From Fodinibius salicampi (GTDB taxonomy: Bacteria > Bacteroidota > Rhodothermia > Balneolales > Balneolaceae), in NCBI RefSeq assembly GCF_039545095.1, contig NZ_BAABRS010000001.1:434001-498000 (forward strand): 64,000 bases of DNA. The letters are read 5' to 3'. Shown piece by piece: positions 1-9,106 of the stretch (position 1 is the first letter of the stretch; each line of letters starts with the position of its first letter). The notes below the pieces were generated by a model. The model was not told the origin of the DNA. It saw only the letters and a program-made list of their open reading frames with translations, and made no database searches. The translations under genes were made by a program, and so were the position numbers.

Positions 1-624
1 GCCATTGAATCCACAGGTATTGCTTCTTTTGTGAACCGGGATGTACTACAGCTGAGTGATGGCGAGCGGCAAAAGGTGATGATTGCCCGTGCTTTGGCCC
101 AGGATACCCCGGCCATGTTACTGGATGAGCCCACAGCCCATCTCGATTTGCCCAATCGGGTAAGTATTATTCGCTTGTTGAGGAAACTCTCGCATAATAC
201 TCAGAAAGCGGTACTCTTTTCGACCCATGAGTTGGACTTAGCGTTAAAGGCTGCTGATCATTTATGGCTCATTAGTCTGCAGGGAGAAGTTATTACCGGA
301 ACCCCGGAAGACCTCGTCTTGGATGGGACTTTTGAGTCGGTATTTGAAAAGGATAGCTTTGTCTTTGATCGGGCTACCGGTTCTTTTAAGCTGCACGAAC
401 CATCCAAAATGCCTATTTATTTGTATGGAAATGAAGTAGGGGTGTTCTGGACACGGAGAGCTTTGGAACGTGCGGGCTATAAAGTGAAAGAATCAAATGG
501 GGCCGGACTGGAAGTAAAGGTGCAGCAATCTGATGATGGGTTCCAGTGGATTGTAACTGAAAAAGGAAAGGGGCACCGGAAAGATTCTGTTCAGCATTTG
601 TTATCGCTCCTCCATGATTTATAA
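1..624 (+). CDS. ABC importer ATP-binding protein, cobalamin/siderophore type (5' end outside window)
   Basis: The reading frame is open from base 1, so this is the C-terminal 207 residues of a longer protein, and the GTG at 31 is not the true start. Visible are the signature LSDGERQ, a Walker B MLLDEP, a D-loop and the switch histidine in FSTHE. These belong to the ATPase that drives a FecCD/BtuCD-type importer. The roughly 100-residue tail after the H-loop is longer than in E. coli BtuD. The gene is directly followed by a cobalamin riboswitch and a BtuB-like receptor on the same strand, so B12 is the likely substrate. Iron-siderophore or heme cannot be excluded, since permease and binding protein lie outside the window. 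Confidence 0.9.
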   Translation, partial: AIESTGIASFVNRDVLQLSDGERQKVMIARALAQDTPAMLLDEPTAHLDLPNRVSIIRLLRKLSHNTQKAVLFSTHELDLALKAADHLWLISLQGEVITGTPEDLVLDGTFESVFEKDSFVFDRATGSFKLHEPSKMPIYLYGNEVGVFWTRRALERAGYKVKESNGAGLEVKVQQSDDGFQWIVTEKGKGHRKDSVQHLLSLLHDL

Positions 625-749
625 ATCACTAGCAAGGAGTAGGTATAAGCAAAGTGATACGCATTTATTTATGGTTAAGGAAATTTTAAGATAGAAAATT
701 AAGTTTCATTTTATCCATAAACGCCCTACTTTTCCTACGCTCTTTGAAA

Positions 750-942
750 TAGTGTGTTGGTTTCCGCCAGCTGGCGGATGAAAAGGGAATTCCGTGCTCC
801 GTATCAAGTTTTTGAACGGAAATTCGGAAGCTGTACCCGCAACTGTAAATCCATGCAAGTGATGTCTCCAACCTTTTGCCACTGTCCGCCGAATAGCGGA
901 TGGGAAGGCCGGACATCAGGATGAGCCAGAAGACCTGCCATA
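750..942 (+). ncRNA. Cobalamin (AdoCbl) riboswitch
   Basis: Conserved blocks occur in the expected order: a GGTTTCCGCC/GGCGGATGAAAAGGGAA arm at about 755-789, the core CCCGCAACTGTAA at 836-848, GCCACTG at 878-884, and the B12 box GAGCCAGAAGACCTGCC at 923-939. It ends about 55 bases before the btuB-like start and should repress the receptor operon when B12 is plentiful. No clear intrinsic terminator lies between the B12 box and the start codon, so control by ribosome-site sequestration is more likely (inference). The stretch 625-749 before it shows no gene and no clear promoter. Confidence 0.93.
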
Positions 943-997
943 CAATTTCTATTTCTTGAGAAACTTTCGGGAGTTAAAGTTTCTGCGAGGACATTTT

Positions 998-2923
998 ATG
1001 ACCCAATTATATAAACAAATCAGTACAGCTGTTTTATTCTGTACGTTCTTATTTCTTTATCAGGCAGCCTATGGCCAGACTATAGCTGATACACTTCAAT
1101 TGGAAGAAATTGAAGTAGTGGCTACCCGTATACACCAGCCTTTAATCTATCAGCCCACGAATGTAGAAGTGACTGATTCTTCGCGCCTCAGTCTTTTAAA
1201 GGGACAGTCTATAGGAGAAGTGATAGCCATGGAGTCTTCTCTGTTTATCAAAGAGTACGGGCCGGGCGGCATGTCTACGGCCTCTCAACGGGGACTTTCT
1301 TCCGAGCAGATACAGGTGCTTTGGGAAGGCGTTCCTATCAATAGTCCTACGCTTGGGCAAACAGATCTTTCGCTATTGCCCGCCAATATTTTTTCGGAGA
1401 TACAATTGAGCTCGGGAACGCCAAGCACAGCTTTTGGTGGGGGAAGTTTGTCCGGCGCACTCTATTTGCGATCTGATTGGAATGCCGGGAAATATTTTTC
1501 TGCTCGTCAAAGGATTGGGTCATATGGGCAATGGCAATCCTCAATGGAAGGACACTATAGTACTCAAGAACTCCAGGTTTCGGTGCACAGCATGTACGAC
1601 TACTCTGAAAATGATTTTGAGTATTATAACCGAGCCTATAACCGAACGGAAAAGAGAGAGCATAACCGCAGTAAAGGCGTTAATGTAATGGCTTCGGTAG
1701 GTAAAGAATTAAACAATGGACATTGGAAATCTGTTTTTTGGGTGGCTGACAAAGATAATCAAATTCCGGGATCTATTTTAAAAACTGACAGTAAGAGCCG
1801 TCAGGAAGATCAAGCTCTTCGCTGGTTAGGTACCTATGAACGTAAGCTTGGGAATGCAGAATTTTCGTTTAAGAACTATTTAAGTCGTGTGGAGCTGAAC
1901 TATTTTGATCCGGACACAGATACCCGAAGCTTTAGTACCAATAAGCGCTGGATGGTCAGTTCCGATCTGAAATATCCTGTTGCTGAACAGTTGTTATTGA
2001 AAGGAGAGATCAGTGGAGCATTGACGGGTGTGACCTCCAATAACTATGTGACTGATAAAAGCCGTAGTCAGTTTAGCATGCTTGCCAATCCGGAAGTGAT
2101 GCTGGTGGACCACAGGTTAAGGCTATATCCGGCATTGCGAATGGATGCATACAATGATTTTGGAACTGTAGTCAGCCCTTCATTGGGGATAAATTATGAG
2201 TTGTTTCCTGATAAGCTTTTTCTGCGGGGACAGCTGAGCCGGGATTTTAATCCGCCCACTTTTAACGCGTTGTACTGGGGACAAGGTGGAAACCCAAATT
2301 TGAAAGCAGAGCGAAGTAACACCGGCGAAGCAGGTATTATAATAACTCCGCGAAAATTTTTGGGTGTATCTTCCATTAGATTAACGGGCTATTACAGTAA
2401 GATCAGTAATGGCATCCGCTGGTATCCCGGGGATGATGGTATCTATACGCCATCTAATGTAGAAGAGCTAACTACAAAAGGAATAGAAGCCGAAATTGAC
2501 AATAGTTATTTGATTTCCCCAGGCTGGCAATTGAATATTCAACAATCGGGTATCCTAAACCGCACAGAGATAATGACTCCTCGTTTTCCCGGTGATGAGG
2601 CTGTTGGGAGCCAGCTACGGTATACTCCGCAGTGGAAATATAACGGTACCCTCAGCTTACAAAAAGATATTTTTAAGGCTCTCATTCAGTATCGCTGGGT
2701 TGGTCGGCGATATACGACTGATACCGAAGACCTGCGTGATTCACTCGATCCTTATCAGGTATTGGATGTGAGTGTACAAACCCAAAAACAACTGCAAGCA
2801 TTGGAGCTTACATTACAGGCAGGAGTTAAGAATCTCCTGGATACCAATTATGAGATTATTCAGTGGTACGCCATGCCTCAACGAAATTTTAGTTTATCAT
2901 TAACAGTAACTTATCATTTATAA
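998..2923 (+). CDS. TonB-dependent outer-membrane receptor, BtuB-like
   Basis: The protein is 641 residues long. It has a signal peptide ending near AYGQ, then an N-terminal plug (EEIEVVATR TonB-box-like start, GPGGMSTASQRG) and a long beta-barrel ending in an aromatic-rich strand (NFSLSLTVTYHL). I chose ATG 998 over an upstream TTG at 956. The ATG follows a GCGAGG stretch and gives a standard signal peptide, while the longer version adds 14 charged residues. The cobalamin riboswitch directly upstream makes a corrinoid the probable ligand. The next gene, 10 bases downstream, encodes a surface beta-propeller lipoprotein, as in Bacteroides BtuB-BtuG pairs. The ligand assignment rests on context, not on the barrel sequence. 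Confidence 0.9.
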   Translation: MTQLYKQISTAVLFCTFLFLYQAAYGQTIADTLQLEEIEVVATRIHQPLIYQPTNVEVTDSSRLSLLKGQSIGEVIAMESSLFIKEYGPGGMSTASQRGLSSEQIQVLWEGVPINSPTLGQTDLSLLPANIFSEIQLSSGTPSTAFGGGSLSGALYLRSDWNAGKYFSARQRIGSYGQWQSSMEGHYSTQELQVSVHSMYDYSENDFEYYNRAYNRTEKREHNRSKGVNVMASVGKELNNGHWKSVFWVADKDNQIPGSILKTDSKSRQEDQALRWLGTYERKLGNAEFSFKNYLSRVELNYFDPDTDTRSFSTNKRWMVSSDLKYPVAEQLLLKGEISGALTGVTSNNYVTDKSRSQFSMLANPEVMLVDHRLRLYPALRMDAYNDFGTVVSPSLGINYELFPDKLFLRGQLSRDFNPPTFNALYWGQGGNPNLKAERSNTGEAGIIITPRKFLGVSSIRLTGYYSKISNGIRWYPGDDGIYTPSNVEELTTKGIEAEIDNSYLISPGWQLNIQQSGILNRTEIMTPRFPGDEAVGSQLRYTPQWKYNGTLSLQKDIFKALIQYRWVGRRYTTDTEDLRDSLDPYQVLDVSVQTQKQLQALELTLQAGVKNLLDTNYEIIQWYAMPQRNFSLSLTVTYHL

Positions 2924-2933
2924 ATTCTCGATT

Positions 2934-3992
2934 ATGAAAATTAGATACATTCCCTTATTACTTTTGATAACAGTGACCCTGAGTTCCTGCCTGGGGGACA
3001 ACGGAAATAATCCTGATCCACTTGAGCTTGCAACCGTTTATGTTAGCAATGAAGGAAATTTCAGCGATGCAAACGGCACCATTACAAGTTACGACCCCAA
3101 ATCCGGAAGTACCTTGAAGGCCGCTTTTGAAGATGCTAATGGTCGGCCTCTTGCTGGTATCATTCAATCTGCTAAGATACGCGGCTCTCGAATGTATATC
3201 GTGCTCAATGAAGCTAATAAAATAGAAATCGTTGATGTAAGATCGTTGGAAAGCATTGGAACTATTGAGATGTCAACGACTCCAACAGATTTCGAGATTC
3301 TTACTGAACAGGTCGGTTATGTAAGCAATCTTTACGATGGAAGCATTTCGATAGTGGATCTGGAAAACTTTGAGGAGACAGATGAAGAACGAATTTCCGT
3401 CGGCTCCCAGCCCAGAAGCATGGTCCGAATAGGAAATTTTGTTTATGTCGCCAACAGCGGCTCCGGTGATGATCAAACTGTAACGGTCGTTAATGGAAGC
3501 AACGATACCGTCGAAGAAACTATTGAAGTAGGGGCTGGACCTACGGAGATTGCAAGAGATACTGGTAATCGCTTGTGGGTGGTGTGTAAAGGAAAAATAG
3601 CCTATGATGAAAACTGGGAGCGCGACCCGGAGAATGATATTCCCGGTAGTGTCCATATCATTGACGGTCAAACAGCTACCGTTATAGATTCTATAGAAAC
3701 CGGAGGGCATCCTACGGGTATTGCCCTCAATAATAATGGAGCCGAAGCTTATTTAATAGACGAGGTGTTATCCGCGATCAATATGAATACGTTTGAAATA
3801 AAAGAGGATACCCTCATTGATCGTACTTTCAGCAGCATTGAGTATATGCCTACCGAAGGCAGACTTTATGTCGGAGACAGTAAGGGATACAGTCAGAATG
3901 GACAGGCAATTGTTTATGAACTAGACGGAACAGCGATAGATTCTTTTAGCGTAGGTATTGCACCTAAAGCATTTCACTTCATAGTGAACTAA
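2934..3992 (+). CDS. YncE-like beta-propeller surface lipoprotein, BtuG-like
   Basis: 352 residues. The N-terminus is a lipoprotein signal with lipobox LSSC (Cys19), followed by a flexible D/N/P stretch. The rest is built of propeller repeats of the YncE/DUF5074 type (YVSNEGN, GYVSNLYDGSISIVD, VYVANSGSGDDQTVTVV, PTGIALNNNG). The acidic residues after the Cys fit export to the cell surface in this phylum. The gene is 10 bases downstream of the BtuB-like receptor and under the same riboswitch. In Bacteroides, BtuG is a surface beta-propeller lipoprotein that binds B12 very tightly and caps BtuB, so an equivalent role is inferred here. A generic YncE-like stress protein is the alternative. Confidence 0.82.
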   Translation: MKIRYIPLLLLITVTLSSCLGDNGNNPDPLELATVYVSNEGNFSDANGTITSYDPKSGSTLKAAFEDANGRPLAGIIQSAKIRGSRMYIVLNEANKIEIVDVRSLESIGTIEMSTTPTDFEILTEQVGYVSNLYDGSISIVDLENFEETDEERISVGSQPRSMVRIGNFVYVANSGSGDDQTVTVVNGSNDTVEETIEVGAGPTEIARDTGNRLWVVCKGKIAYDENWERDPENDIPGSVHIIDGQTATVIDSIETGGHPTGIALNNNGAEAYLIDEVLSAINMNTFEIKEDTLIDRTFSSIEYMPTEGRLYVGDSKGYSQNGQAIVYELDGTAIDSFSVGIAPKAFHFIVN

Positions 3993-4049
3993 GTATCGTA
4001 AAATTATCGGCGACAAAATGCCGAATGCTAGTATAGCAGAATAGATATA

Positions 4050-4092
4050 AGAGTTCCGGGGAGGGAAGCCTGCCCGGAACTCTTTATTTTTT
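4050..4092 (+). terminator. Intrinsic terminator after the receptor operon
   Basis: A perfect 11-bp stem (AGAGTTCCGGG at 4050-4060 with CCCGGAACTCT at 4073-4083, 12-base loop) is followed by TTTATTTTTT. It lies between the propeller gene and the DUF71 gene. Either DUF71 has its own promoter in the remaining 40 bases, or it depends on read-through. Confidence 0.85.
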
Positions 4093-4131
4093 ATAGCATC
4101 CAGATTCAACACAGTCAGAAGTCATTAATAA

Positions 4132-4851
4132 ATGGAAAAAGTGATATTTAATTGGAGTGGAGGAAAAGACTCCTCTTTGTGTTTGCTCAAACTCCTGGAA
4201 AGTGATCAGTATGATATTTGCAGGCTGTTGACTACCGTGAATCAGGAGAAAGGCCGCGTTTCCATGCATGGAATCAGGGAAGAGCTGATTCATTTACAGG
4301 CTGGGCAAATTGGCATTCCGCTTCATTGTGTAATGTTGCCCGATCAGCTTGATATGGAACAGTACGACCGTATAATGTCCGAGTCATTGCAGGCGTTTAA
4401 AAGAGAGGGAGTCCATCTTGGAGCTTTTGGAGATATCTTTTTGGAAGACCTGCGCAAATATCGCGAAAATAAGCTCAGAGAGATTAATGTGGAAGCAATT
4501 TTTCCTTTATGGAATAAAGACACTGATCGGCTGGCCCGAGAGTTCATCGACTTGGGATTCAGAGCCATAATTGTTTCTGCCGATGGTCGGAAACTTGATG
4601 CCTCATTTGTGGGCCGCGAATTTGATCATCAGTTCTTAAAAGACTTGCCGGAGGGAGTTGATCCCTGCGGAGAAAACGGGGAGTTTCATTCTTTCGTTTT
4701 TGACGGTCCGATATTTAAAGATCCCGTTTCATTTGAGAAGGGGAAGCTTGTTGAGCGAAGCTATGAAGCACCCGGTGATTCAGCCTATTCTTTTTCCAAT
4801 CGACCAGCTCAAGGATCTTCTTGGTTTTTAGATTTGTTGCCGGACAACTAG
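4132..4851 (+). CDS. DUF71/COG2102 ATP-pyrophosphatase (diphthine-ammonia ligase family), B12-linked type
   Basis: 239 residues forming one adenine-nucleotide alpha-hydrolase domain. The PP-loop SGGKDSS is at residues 9-15, and the family-typical GENGEFHS motif is near the C-terminus. In eukaryotes and archaea this family makes diphthamide on elongation factor 2, a modification bacteria lack. Comparative genomics has linked a bacterial branch of DUF71 to B12 salvage through gene neighbourhood. Here the gene sits between a riboswitch-controlled B12 receptor operon and B12-dependent nrdJ, which fits that branch. The reaction may be ATP-dependent amidation of a corrinoid intermediate (inference). 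It lacks the RidA-like C-terminal domains of the eukaryotic enzyme. Confidence 0.85.
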   Translation: MEKVIFNWSGGKDSSLCLLKLLESDQYDICRLLTTVNQEKGRVSMHGIREELIHLQAGQIGIPLHCVMLPDQLDMEQYDRIMSESLQAFKREGVHLGAFGDIFLEDLRKYRENKLREINVEAIFPLWNKDTDRLAREFIDLGFRAIIVSADGRKLDASFVGREFDHQFLKDLPEGVDPCGENGEFHSFVFDGPIFKDPVSFEKGKLVERSYEAPGDSAYSFSNRPAQGSSWFLDLLPDN

Positions 4852-4893
4852 TTGATAGGGGATTACAAAGCATTAGCTACCTCCCTCAAAGAG

Positions 4894-4989
4894 TTATCCA
4901 CAATTAAAATGCGCGAGAAAATATAATTTCTTAGGAATTGGTCTATAGGTGGCTAAAAATTGTGGATAACTTCCCCATTTTGTGGAAAA
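4894..4989. promoter_or_regulatory. Cluster of three DnaA boxes upstream of nrdJ
   Basis: TTATCCACA at 4894-4902 (plus strand), TGTGGATAA at 4961-4969 (minus-strand box, perfect) and TGTGGAAAA at 4981-4989 (TTTTCCACA on the minus strand, fits TTWTNCACA). They lie 18 to 113 bases upstream of a candidate promoter for nrdJ. DnaA is known to control ribonucleotide reductase transcription in E. coli and Bacillus. An origin of replication is the alternative reading. Confidence 0.7.
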
Positions 4990-5006
4990 GTAATTGGGTT
5001 TTTTAC

Positions 5007-5036
5007 TTGCTCCAAAGTTGCAGTCCGTTATATTTA
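5007..5036 (+). promoter_or_regulatory. Candidate nrdJ promoter, Bacteroidota type
   Basis: TTG at 5007-5009, a 19-base spacer and TATATTTA at 5029-5036. This matches seven of eight positions of the TAnnTTTG -7 element with usual spacing. It would give a leader of about 85 bases before the nrdJ ATG. Confidence 0.45.
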
Positions 5037-5129
5037 ATTATAGAAAATGTGGAGTTATTAATTGTTTTATAAATCCCTTCTACAACGCAGGTAAGTAATA
5101 ATTATTAGTCAAGTAACTGGAGAAATTAT

Positions 5130-8100
5130 ATGAAATTTACACGCTTTTATACTCAGGATGATTGGGAAACCCCATTCGGGGACATGAAATTTGAGAGCCG
5201 GAAATCGGAGATTAAAAATCCGGACGGCTCAATGGTTTTTTCGATGGATGAGCTAATTGTACCTGAAGACTGGTCGCAGGTATCAACAGATGTGATAGCT
5301 CAGAAATACTTTCGCAAAGCCGGAGTCCCCAAAAAGACTAAGAAAGTCAAGGAAAAGGGAGTACCCAAATGGTTGCAGCGTTCCGTACCTGATGAAAAGG
5401 CGATGAAAGATATTCCCGAGGATGAGCGTTTTGGCGGAGAGGATGATAGTCGCCAGGTATTTCATCGTCTGGCGGGTTGCTGGACCTATTGGGGCTGGAA
5501 GCATGACTACTTTGATTCGGAAAAGAATGCAAAGGTATTTTATGATGAACTGTGCTATATGCTGGCAAACCAGATGGCGGCTCCAAACAGCCCGCAGTGG
5601 TTTAATACCGGCTTGCACTGGGCTTATGGCATCAACGGGCCGTCGCAGGGACACTATTATGTCGACGGGAAGTCCGGAGAGCTTAAGCGCTCGGAAGATG
5701 CCTATACCCATCCACAGCCGCATGCATGCTTTATCCAGAGCATTGATGACAACCTCGTGAATGAGGGCGGTATTATGGATCTGTGGGTACGGGAGGCCCG
5801 CCTCTTTAAATACGGATCCGGAACAGGCAGCAACTTTTCCAAAATTCGCGGTGAAGGAGAACCTCTGAGCGGCGGCGGAAAATCTTCCGGTCTGATGAGT
5901 TTTCTCAAGATTGGAGATAAGGCGGCCGGTGCTATCAAATCCGGTGGTACGACACGTCGTGCGGCCAAGATGGTAACGCTGGATCTGGATCATCCTGATA
6001 TTGAAGAGTATGTAAACTGGAAGGTGCGCGAGGAGCAAAAGGTCGCTTCTATTGTAACAGGATCCAAAATCCTTGAAAAGCATCTCAAGAAAATTATTAA
6101 GCTGTGTAATAAGCCGGTGGAGATTGACGGGCGTACCTTCAACGGGGCGGTCAGCCGTGATCCTCTGAAAAACAAGGAGCTCGGAAAAGCAATTAAAGAA
6201 GCGAAGGAAGACCAGGTGCCGCTGAATTATATTGAACGCGTCGTTCAGCTGGCTGAGCAGGGCTTTACGGATCTGGAGTTTGATACATATGATACTGACT
6301 GGGATTCAGAGGCTTATCGTACGGTGAGTGGACAGAATTCCAACAATTCGGTCCGTATTCCCAATAAGTTTATGAAGGCCGTCAAAAATAATGACGAATG
6401 GAACCTGTATTGGAGGACTGAAAAACGTAATGCTGAGAAAGAGGGCAGAGAACCAGAGCCCTGCAAGAGTATGCCGGCGCGTGAACTCTGGGACGATATC
6501 GCCAATGCGGCCTGGGCATGTGCTGATCCGGGAGCGCAATACCATGATACGATTAATGAATGGCATACTTGTCCCGAGGACGGACCCATAAACGGTAGTA
6601 ATCCCTGTTCGGAATATATGTTCCTGGATAATACGGCCTGTAACCTGGCTTCACTGAACCTGATGAAGTATTTTAAAACGGATCAGTGTCAGGAATTTGA
6701 TGTGGAAGCGCTTCGTAATGCTTCCCGTTTGTGGACAGTTGTGCTGGAAATTTCAGTGCTGATGGCCCAGTTTCCCTCCAAAGAGATCGCAGATCTTTCT
6801 TATAAGTATCGCACGCTCGGTTTGGGTTATGCGAATATAGGCGCGGCTCTGATGGTTCAGGGCGTTCCCTATGATAGTCCCGAAGGTTGTGCGATTGCCG
6901 GTGGGCTGACTAGCATCATCCACATGAATGCTTATGCGACCAGTGCGGAGATGGCAAGTGAGTTGGGGACCTTTGAACGCTATGAAGCAAATAAAGAACA
7001 CATGCTTCGTGTGGTTCGCAACCACAAGCGAGCGGCTTTCAATGTGGATCCCGATGAGTATGAAGGGCTTACCGTCAAGCCGATGGGTATTGATGCGAAT
7101 GAATGTCCCGACAACCTGTTAAAAGCGGCACGGGAAGACTCCAAAAAGGCCGTAGAAATGGGTAAGGAACATGGCTACCGCAACGCCCAGGTAACGGTTA
7201 TTGCACCGACCGGAACGATCGGTCTGGTTATGGACTGCGATACTACCGGCATTGAGCCCGACTTTGCCCTGGTGAAGTTTAAGAAACTGGCCGGCGGCGG
7301 ACACTTTAAGATTATAAATCAATGCGTGCCCAAGGCGTTAGAGAACTTGGGTTACAGTCCCAAAGAGCGTAAGGAAATCATTAATTATGCAAAAGGATAC
7401 GGCACGCTGGACGGTTGTCCGCATATTAATGAGGAGAGCCTGCGCGAGAAAGGCTTTGGTGATAAACAACTTGAAGCCATTGAGGAAGCGCTGCCCAGTA
7501 GTTTTGAAGTGAAATTCGCTTTTAACCAATGGACGCTCGGCGAGGATTTCTGCAAGGAAGAGCTCGGACTTACAGATGAGCAGCTTGCTAATCCGCAATT
7601 TGATATACTCAAGCATCTCGGGTTCACCAACGAGGAGATCAGGGAAGCTAATAATTATGTGTGTGGAACCATGACCGTAGAGGGCGCTCCGCATCTGAAA
7701 GATGAGCACCTGCCGGTCTTTGACTGTGCTAATCGATGTGGACGTATCGGAACACGGTACATCAAACCCGGCGGACATATCCGCATGATGGCTGCTGCAC
7801 AACCGTTTATTTCCGGCGCTATTTCAAAAACGATCAACCTGCCGAACGAGGCCACCGTAGAAGACTTCAAGGATGCCTATATGGATTCCTGGGAGCTGAT
7901 GCTCAAAGCCAATGCGCTTTATCGCGATGGATCAAAGCTGAGTCAGCCGCTGAATAGTCTCAGCGATGTCTTTGAAGACCTCGACGAAGAAGATCTGGAT
8001 GAGGAGACCGCGGAAGCTCAGAATAAGGTAGTTGAAACGGCTGAGAAGATTATCCATAAGTATGTGGCTGATCGTCAGCGCCTGCCTAACCGTCGAAGCG

Positions 8101-8762
8101 GTTATACGCAGAAGGTGAAGATCGGCGGACAGAGTGTCTACCTGAGAACGGGTGAGTACGAAAACGGACAGCTAGGTGAAATCTTTATAGATATGCACCG
8201 CGAAGGCGCCGCTTTCCGAAGCCTGACCAACTGCTTTGCTATTGCAATTTCACTTGGACTGCAGCACGGGGTACCACTCGAAGAATTTGTGGATGCCTTT
8301 ACCTTTACCAAGTTTGAGCCCAGCGGAACCGTTAATGGAAGTCCGCATGTTAAGATGACGACCTCTGTTATCGACTATATCTTCCGCGAGCTGGCTGTAA
8401 CCTATCTCGGTCGGGATGATTTGGCTCATGTTCCTGCAGAAGATGTGATGTCGCGAAAAATGCGGCCTTCGGAAGAAGCCGAACAGGCCCGTGAAAAGGC
8501 CAAGCGCGTAGATCCAAAGCAGGCCCCTGGTACCGATGATGATAATGGTGAATCTGAGGAGCCAGAAACGGTGGTGCAATCACAACCGACGAAAAAGGCC
8601 CAGACTGCCGCAGATGACAACAGTTACCAGAGCGATTACGAGAAGGCGAAAGAACTGGGTTATACCGGCGACTCTTGCCCCGAATGCGGAAGTATGACGA
8701 TGGTGCGCAACGGCACCTGTCAGAAGTGTATTACTTGCGGGTCGACTACCGGTTGCTCGTAA
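5130..8762 (+). CDS. nrdJ: Vitamin B12-dependent (class II) ribonucleotide reductase
   Basis: 1210 residues, the long class II form. It reduces ribonucleotides to deoxyribonucleotides using an adenosylcobalamin-generated thiyl radical. Visible are the N-terminal substrate-site region ([23 protein letters not shown]), the active-site N-x-C-x-E motif in GSNPCSEY, the barrel motif VIAPTGTIG, a C-terminal TSCPD domain ([23 protein letters not shown]), an acidic linker, and a terminal zinc ribbon with redox cysteines (CPEC, CQKC, CGSTTGC). GGAG at 5119-5122 supports the ATG. No allosteric ATP-cone is evident at the N-terminus. Three DnaA boxes precede it, and B12 acquisition genes lie immediately upstream, so supply and use of the cofactor are clustered. 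Confidence 0.97.
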   Translation: MKFTRFYTQDDWETPFGDMKFESRKSEIKNPDGSMVFSMDELIVPEDWSQVSTDVIAQKYFRKAGVPKKTKKVKEKGVPKWLQRSVPDEKAMKDIPEDERFGGEDDSRQVFHRLAGCWTYWGWKHDYFDSEKNAKVFYDELCYMLANQMAAPNSPQWFNTGLHWAYGINGPSQGHYYVDGKSGELKRSEDAYTHPQPHACFIQSIDDNLVNEGGIMDLWVREARLFKYGSGTGSNFSKIRGEGEPLSGGGKSSGLMSFLKIGDKAAGAIKSGGTTRRAAKMVTLDLDHPDIEEYVNWKVREEQKVASIVTGSKILEKHLKKIIKLCNKPVEIDGRTFNGAVSRDPLKNKELGKAIKEAKEDQVPLNYIERVVQLAEQGFTDLEFDTYDTDWDSEAYRTVSGQNSNNSVRIPNKFMKAVKNNDEWNLYWRTEKRNAEKEGREPEPCKSMPARELWDDIANAAWACADPGAQYHDTINEWHTCPEDGPINGSNPCSEYMFLDNTACNLASLNLMKYFKTDQCQEFDVEALRNASRLWTVVLEISVLMAQFPSKEIADLSYKYRTLGLGYANIGAALMVQGVPYDSPEGCAIAGGLTSIIHMNAYATSAEMASELGTFERYEANKEHMLRVVRNHKRAAFNVDPDEYEGLTVKPMGIDANECPDNLLKAAREDSKKAVEMGKEHGYRNAQVTVIAPTGTIGLVMDCDTTGIEPDFALVKFKKLAGGGHFKIINQCVPKALENLGYSPKERKEIINYAKGYGTLDGCPHINEESLREKGFGDKQLEAIEEALPSSFEVKFAFNQWTLGEDFCKEELGLTDEQLANPQFDILKHLGFTNEEIREANNYVCGTMTVEGAPHLKDEHLPVFDCANRCGRIGTRYIKPGGHIRMMAAAQPFISGAISKTINLPNEATVEDFKDAYMDSWELMLKANALYRDGSKLSQPLNSLSDVFEDLDEEDLDEETAEAQNKVVETAEKIIHKYVADRQRLPNRRSGYTQKVKIGGQSVYLRTGEYENGQLGEIFIDMHREGAAFRSLTNCFAIAISLGLQHGVPLEEFVDAFTFTKFEPSGTVNGSPHVKMTTSVIDYIFRELAVTYLGRDDLAHVPAEDVMSRKMRPSEEAEQAREKAKRVDPKQAPGTDDDNGESEEPETVVQSQPTKKAQTAADDNSYQSDYEKAKELGYTGDSCPECGSMTMVRNGTCQKCITCGSTTGCS

Positions 8763-8822
8763 ATAAAATTAATCATGGCGAGCCTTTTAAACTTGCCGTG
8801 TTCTGATACTTAACTTAATTAC

Positions 8823-8862
8823 AAAAGCCCCGACAGATATATGCTGTCGGGGCTTTTATCAT
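8823..8862 (+). terminator. Intrinsic terminator of nrdJ
   Basis: A perfect 14-bp stem (AAAAGCCCCGACAG at 8823-8836 with CTGTCGGGGCTTTT at 8844-8857, 7-base loop), GC-rich in the core and ending in T's. Placed 60 bases after the nrdJ stop. Confidence 0.9.
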
Positions 8863-8892
8863 AGTTTAATTTTTAAAAAAAGACTTATTACA

Positions 8893-9078
8893 ATGGCACC
8901 TTTTGGCGGGATGGAAATTATAACAATGTTACTCATCTTCTTATCACCGTGGCTAATTGTGATCGGTTATTTTCTTTGGATTGGAGCCAAGATCAGCCGT
9001 ATTGCAAAAGCCCAGGAAGATCATAGCAAGCATTTGGAAGAGATTATTTCATTGCTTAAAGAGGAAAAGTTGTATTAA
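8893..9078 (+). CDS. Small single-pass membrane protein of unknown function
   Basis: 61 residues. One hydrophobic segment at about residues 8-30 (MLLIFLSPWLIVIGYFLWIG) is followed by a charged, probably helical tail rich in K, E and H. The layout resembles many small membrane proteins of this phylum, but I do not recognise a family. It starts 31 bases after the nrdJ terminator, so it is probably transcribed on its own. The ATG at 8911 is an alternative start. Coding character is supported by the clear amphipathic tail and by lack of overlap with another gene. Confidence 0.55.
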   Translation: MAPFGGMEIITMLLIFLSPWLIVIGYFLWIGAKISRIAKAQEDHSKHLEEIISLLKEEKLY

Positions 9079-9106
9079 CAAATGCCCCTATACTCAAGGT
9101 GTTCCT

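Noticed and set aside
686-916. Minus-strand open frame over the cobalamin riboswitch
   Set aside because: It lies across highly conserved RNA elements and has no protein-like features.
4894-5090. Chromosomal origin of replication
   Set aside because: Kept only as an alternative: three DnaA boxes plus an AT-rich stretch fit, but no strand switch of genes, dnaA or dnaN is seen nearby and a reductase promoter explains the site.
5283-6083. 266-residue minus-strand open frame inside nrdJ
   Set aside because: Codon and composition pattern is that of an antisense shadow; the plus-strand frame carries all class II reductase motifs.
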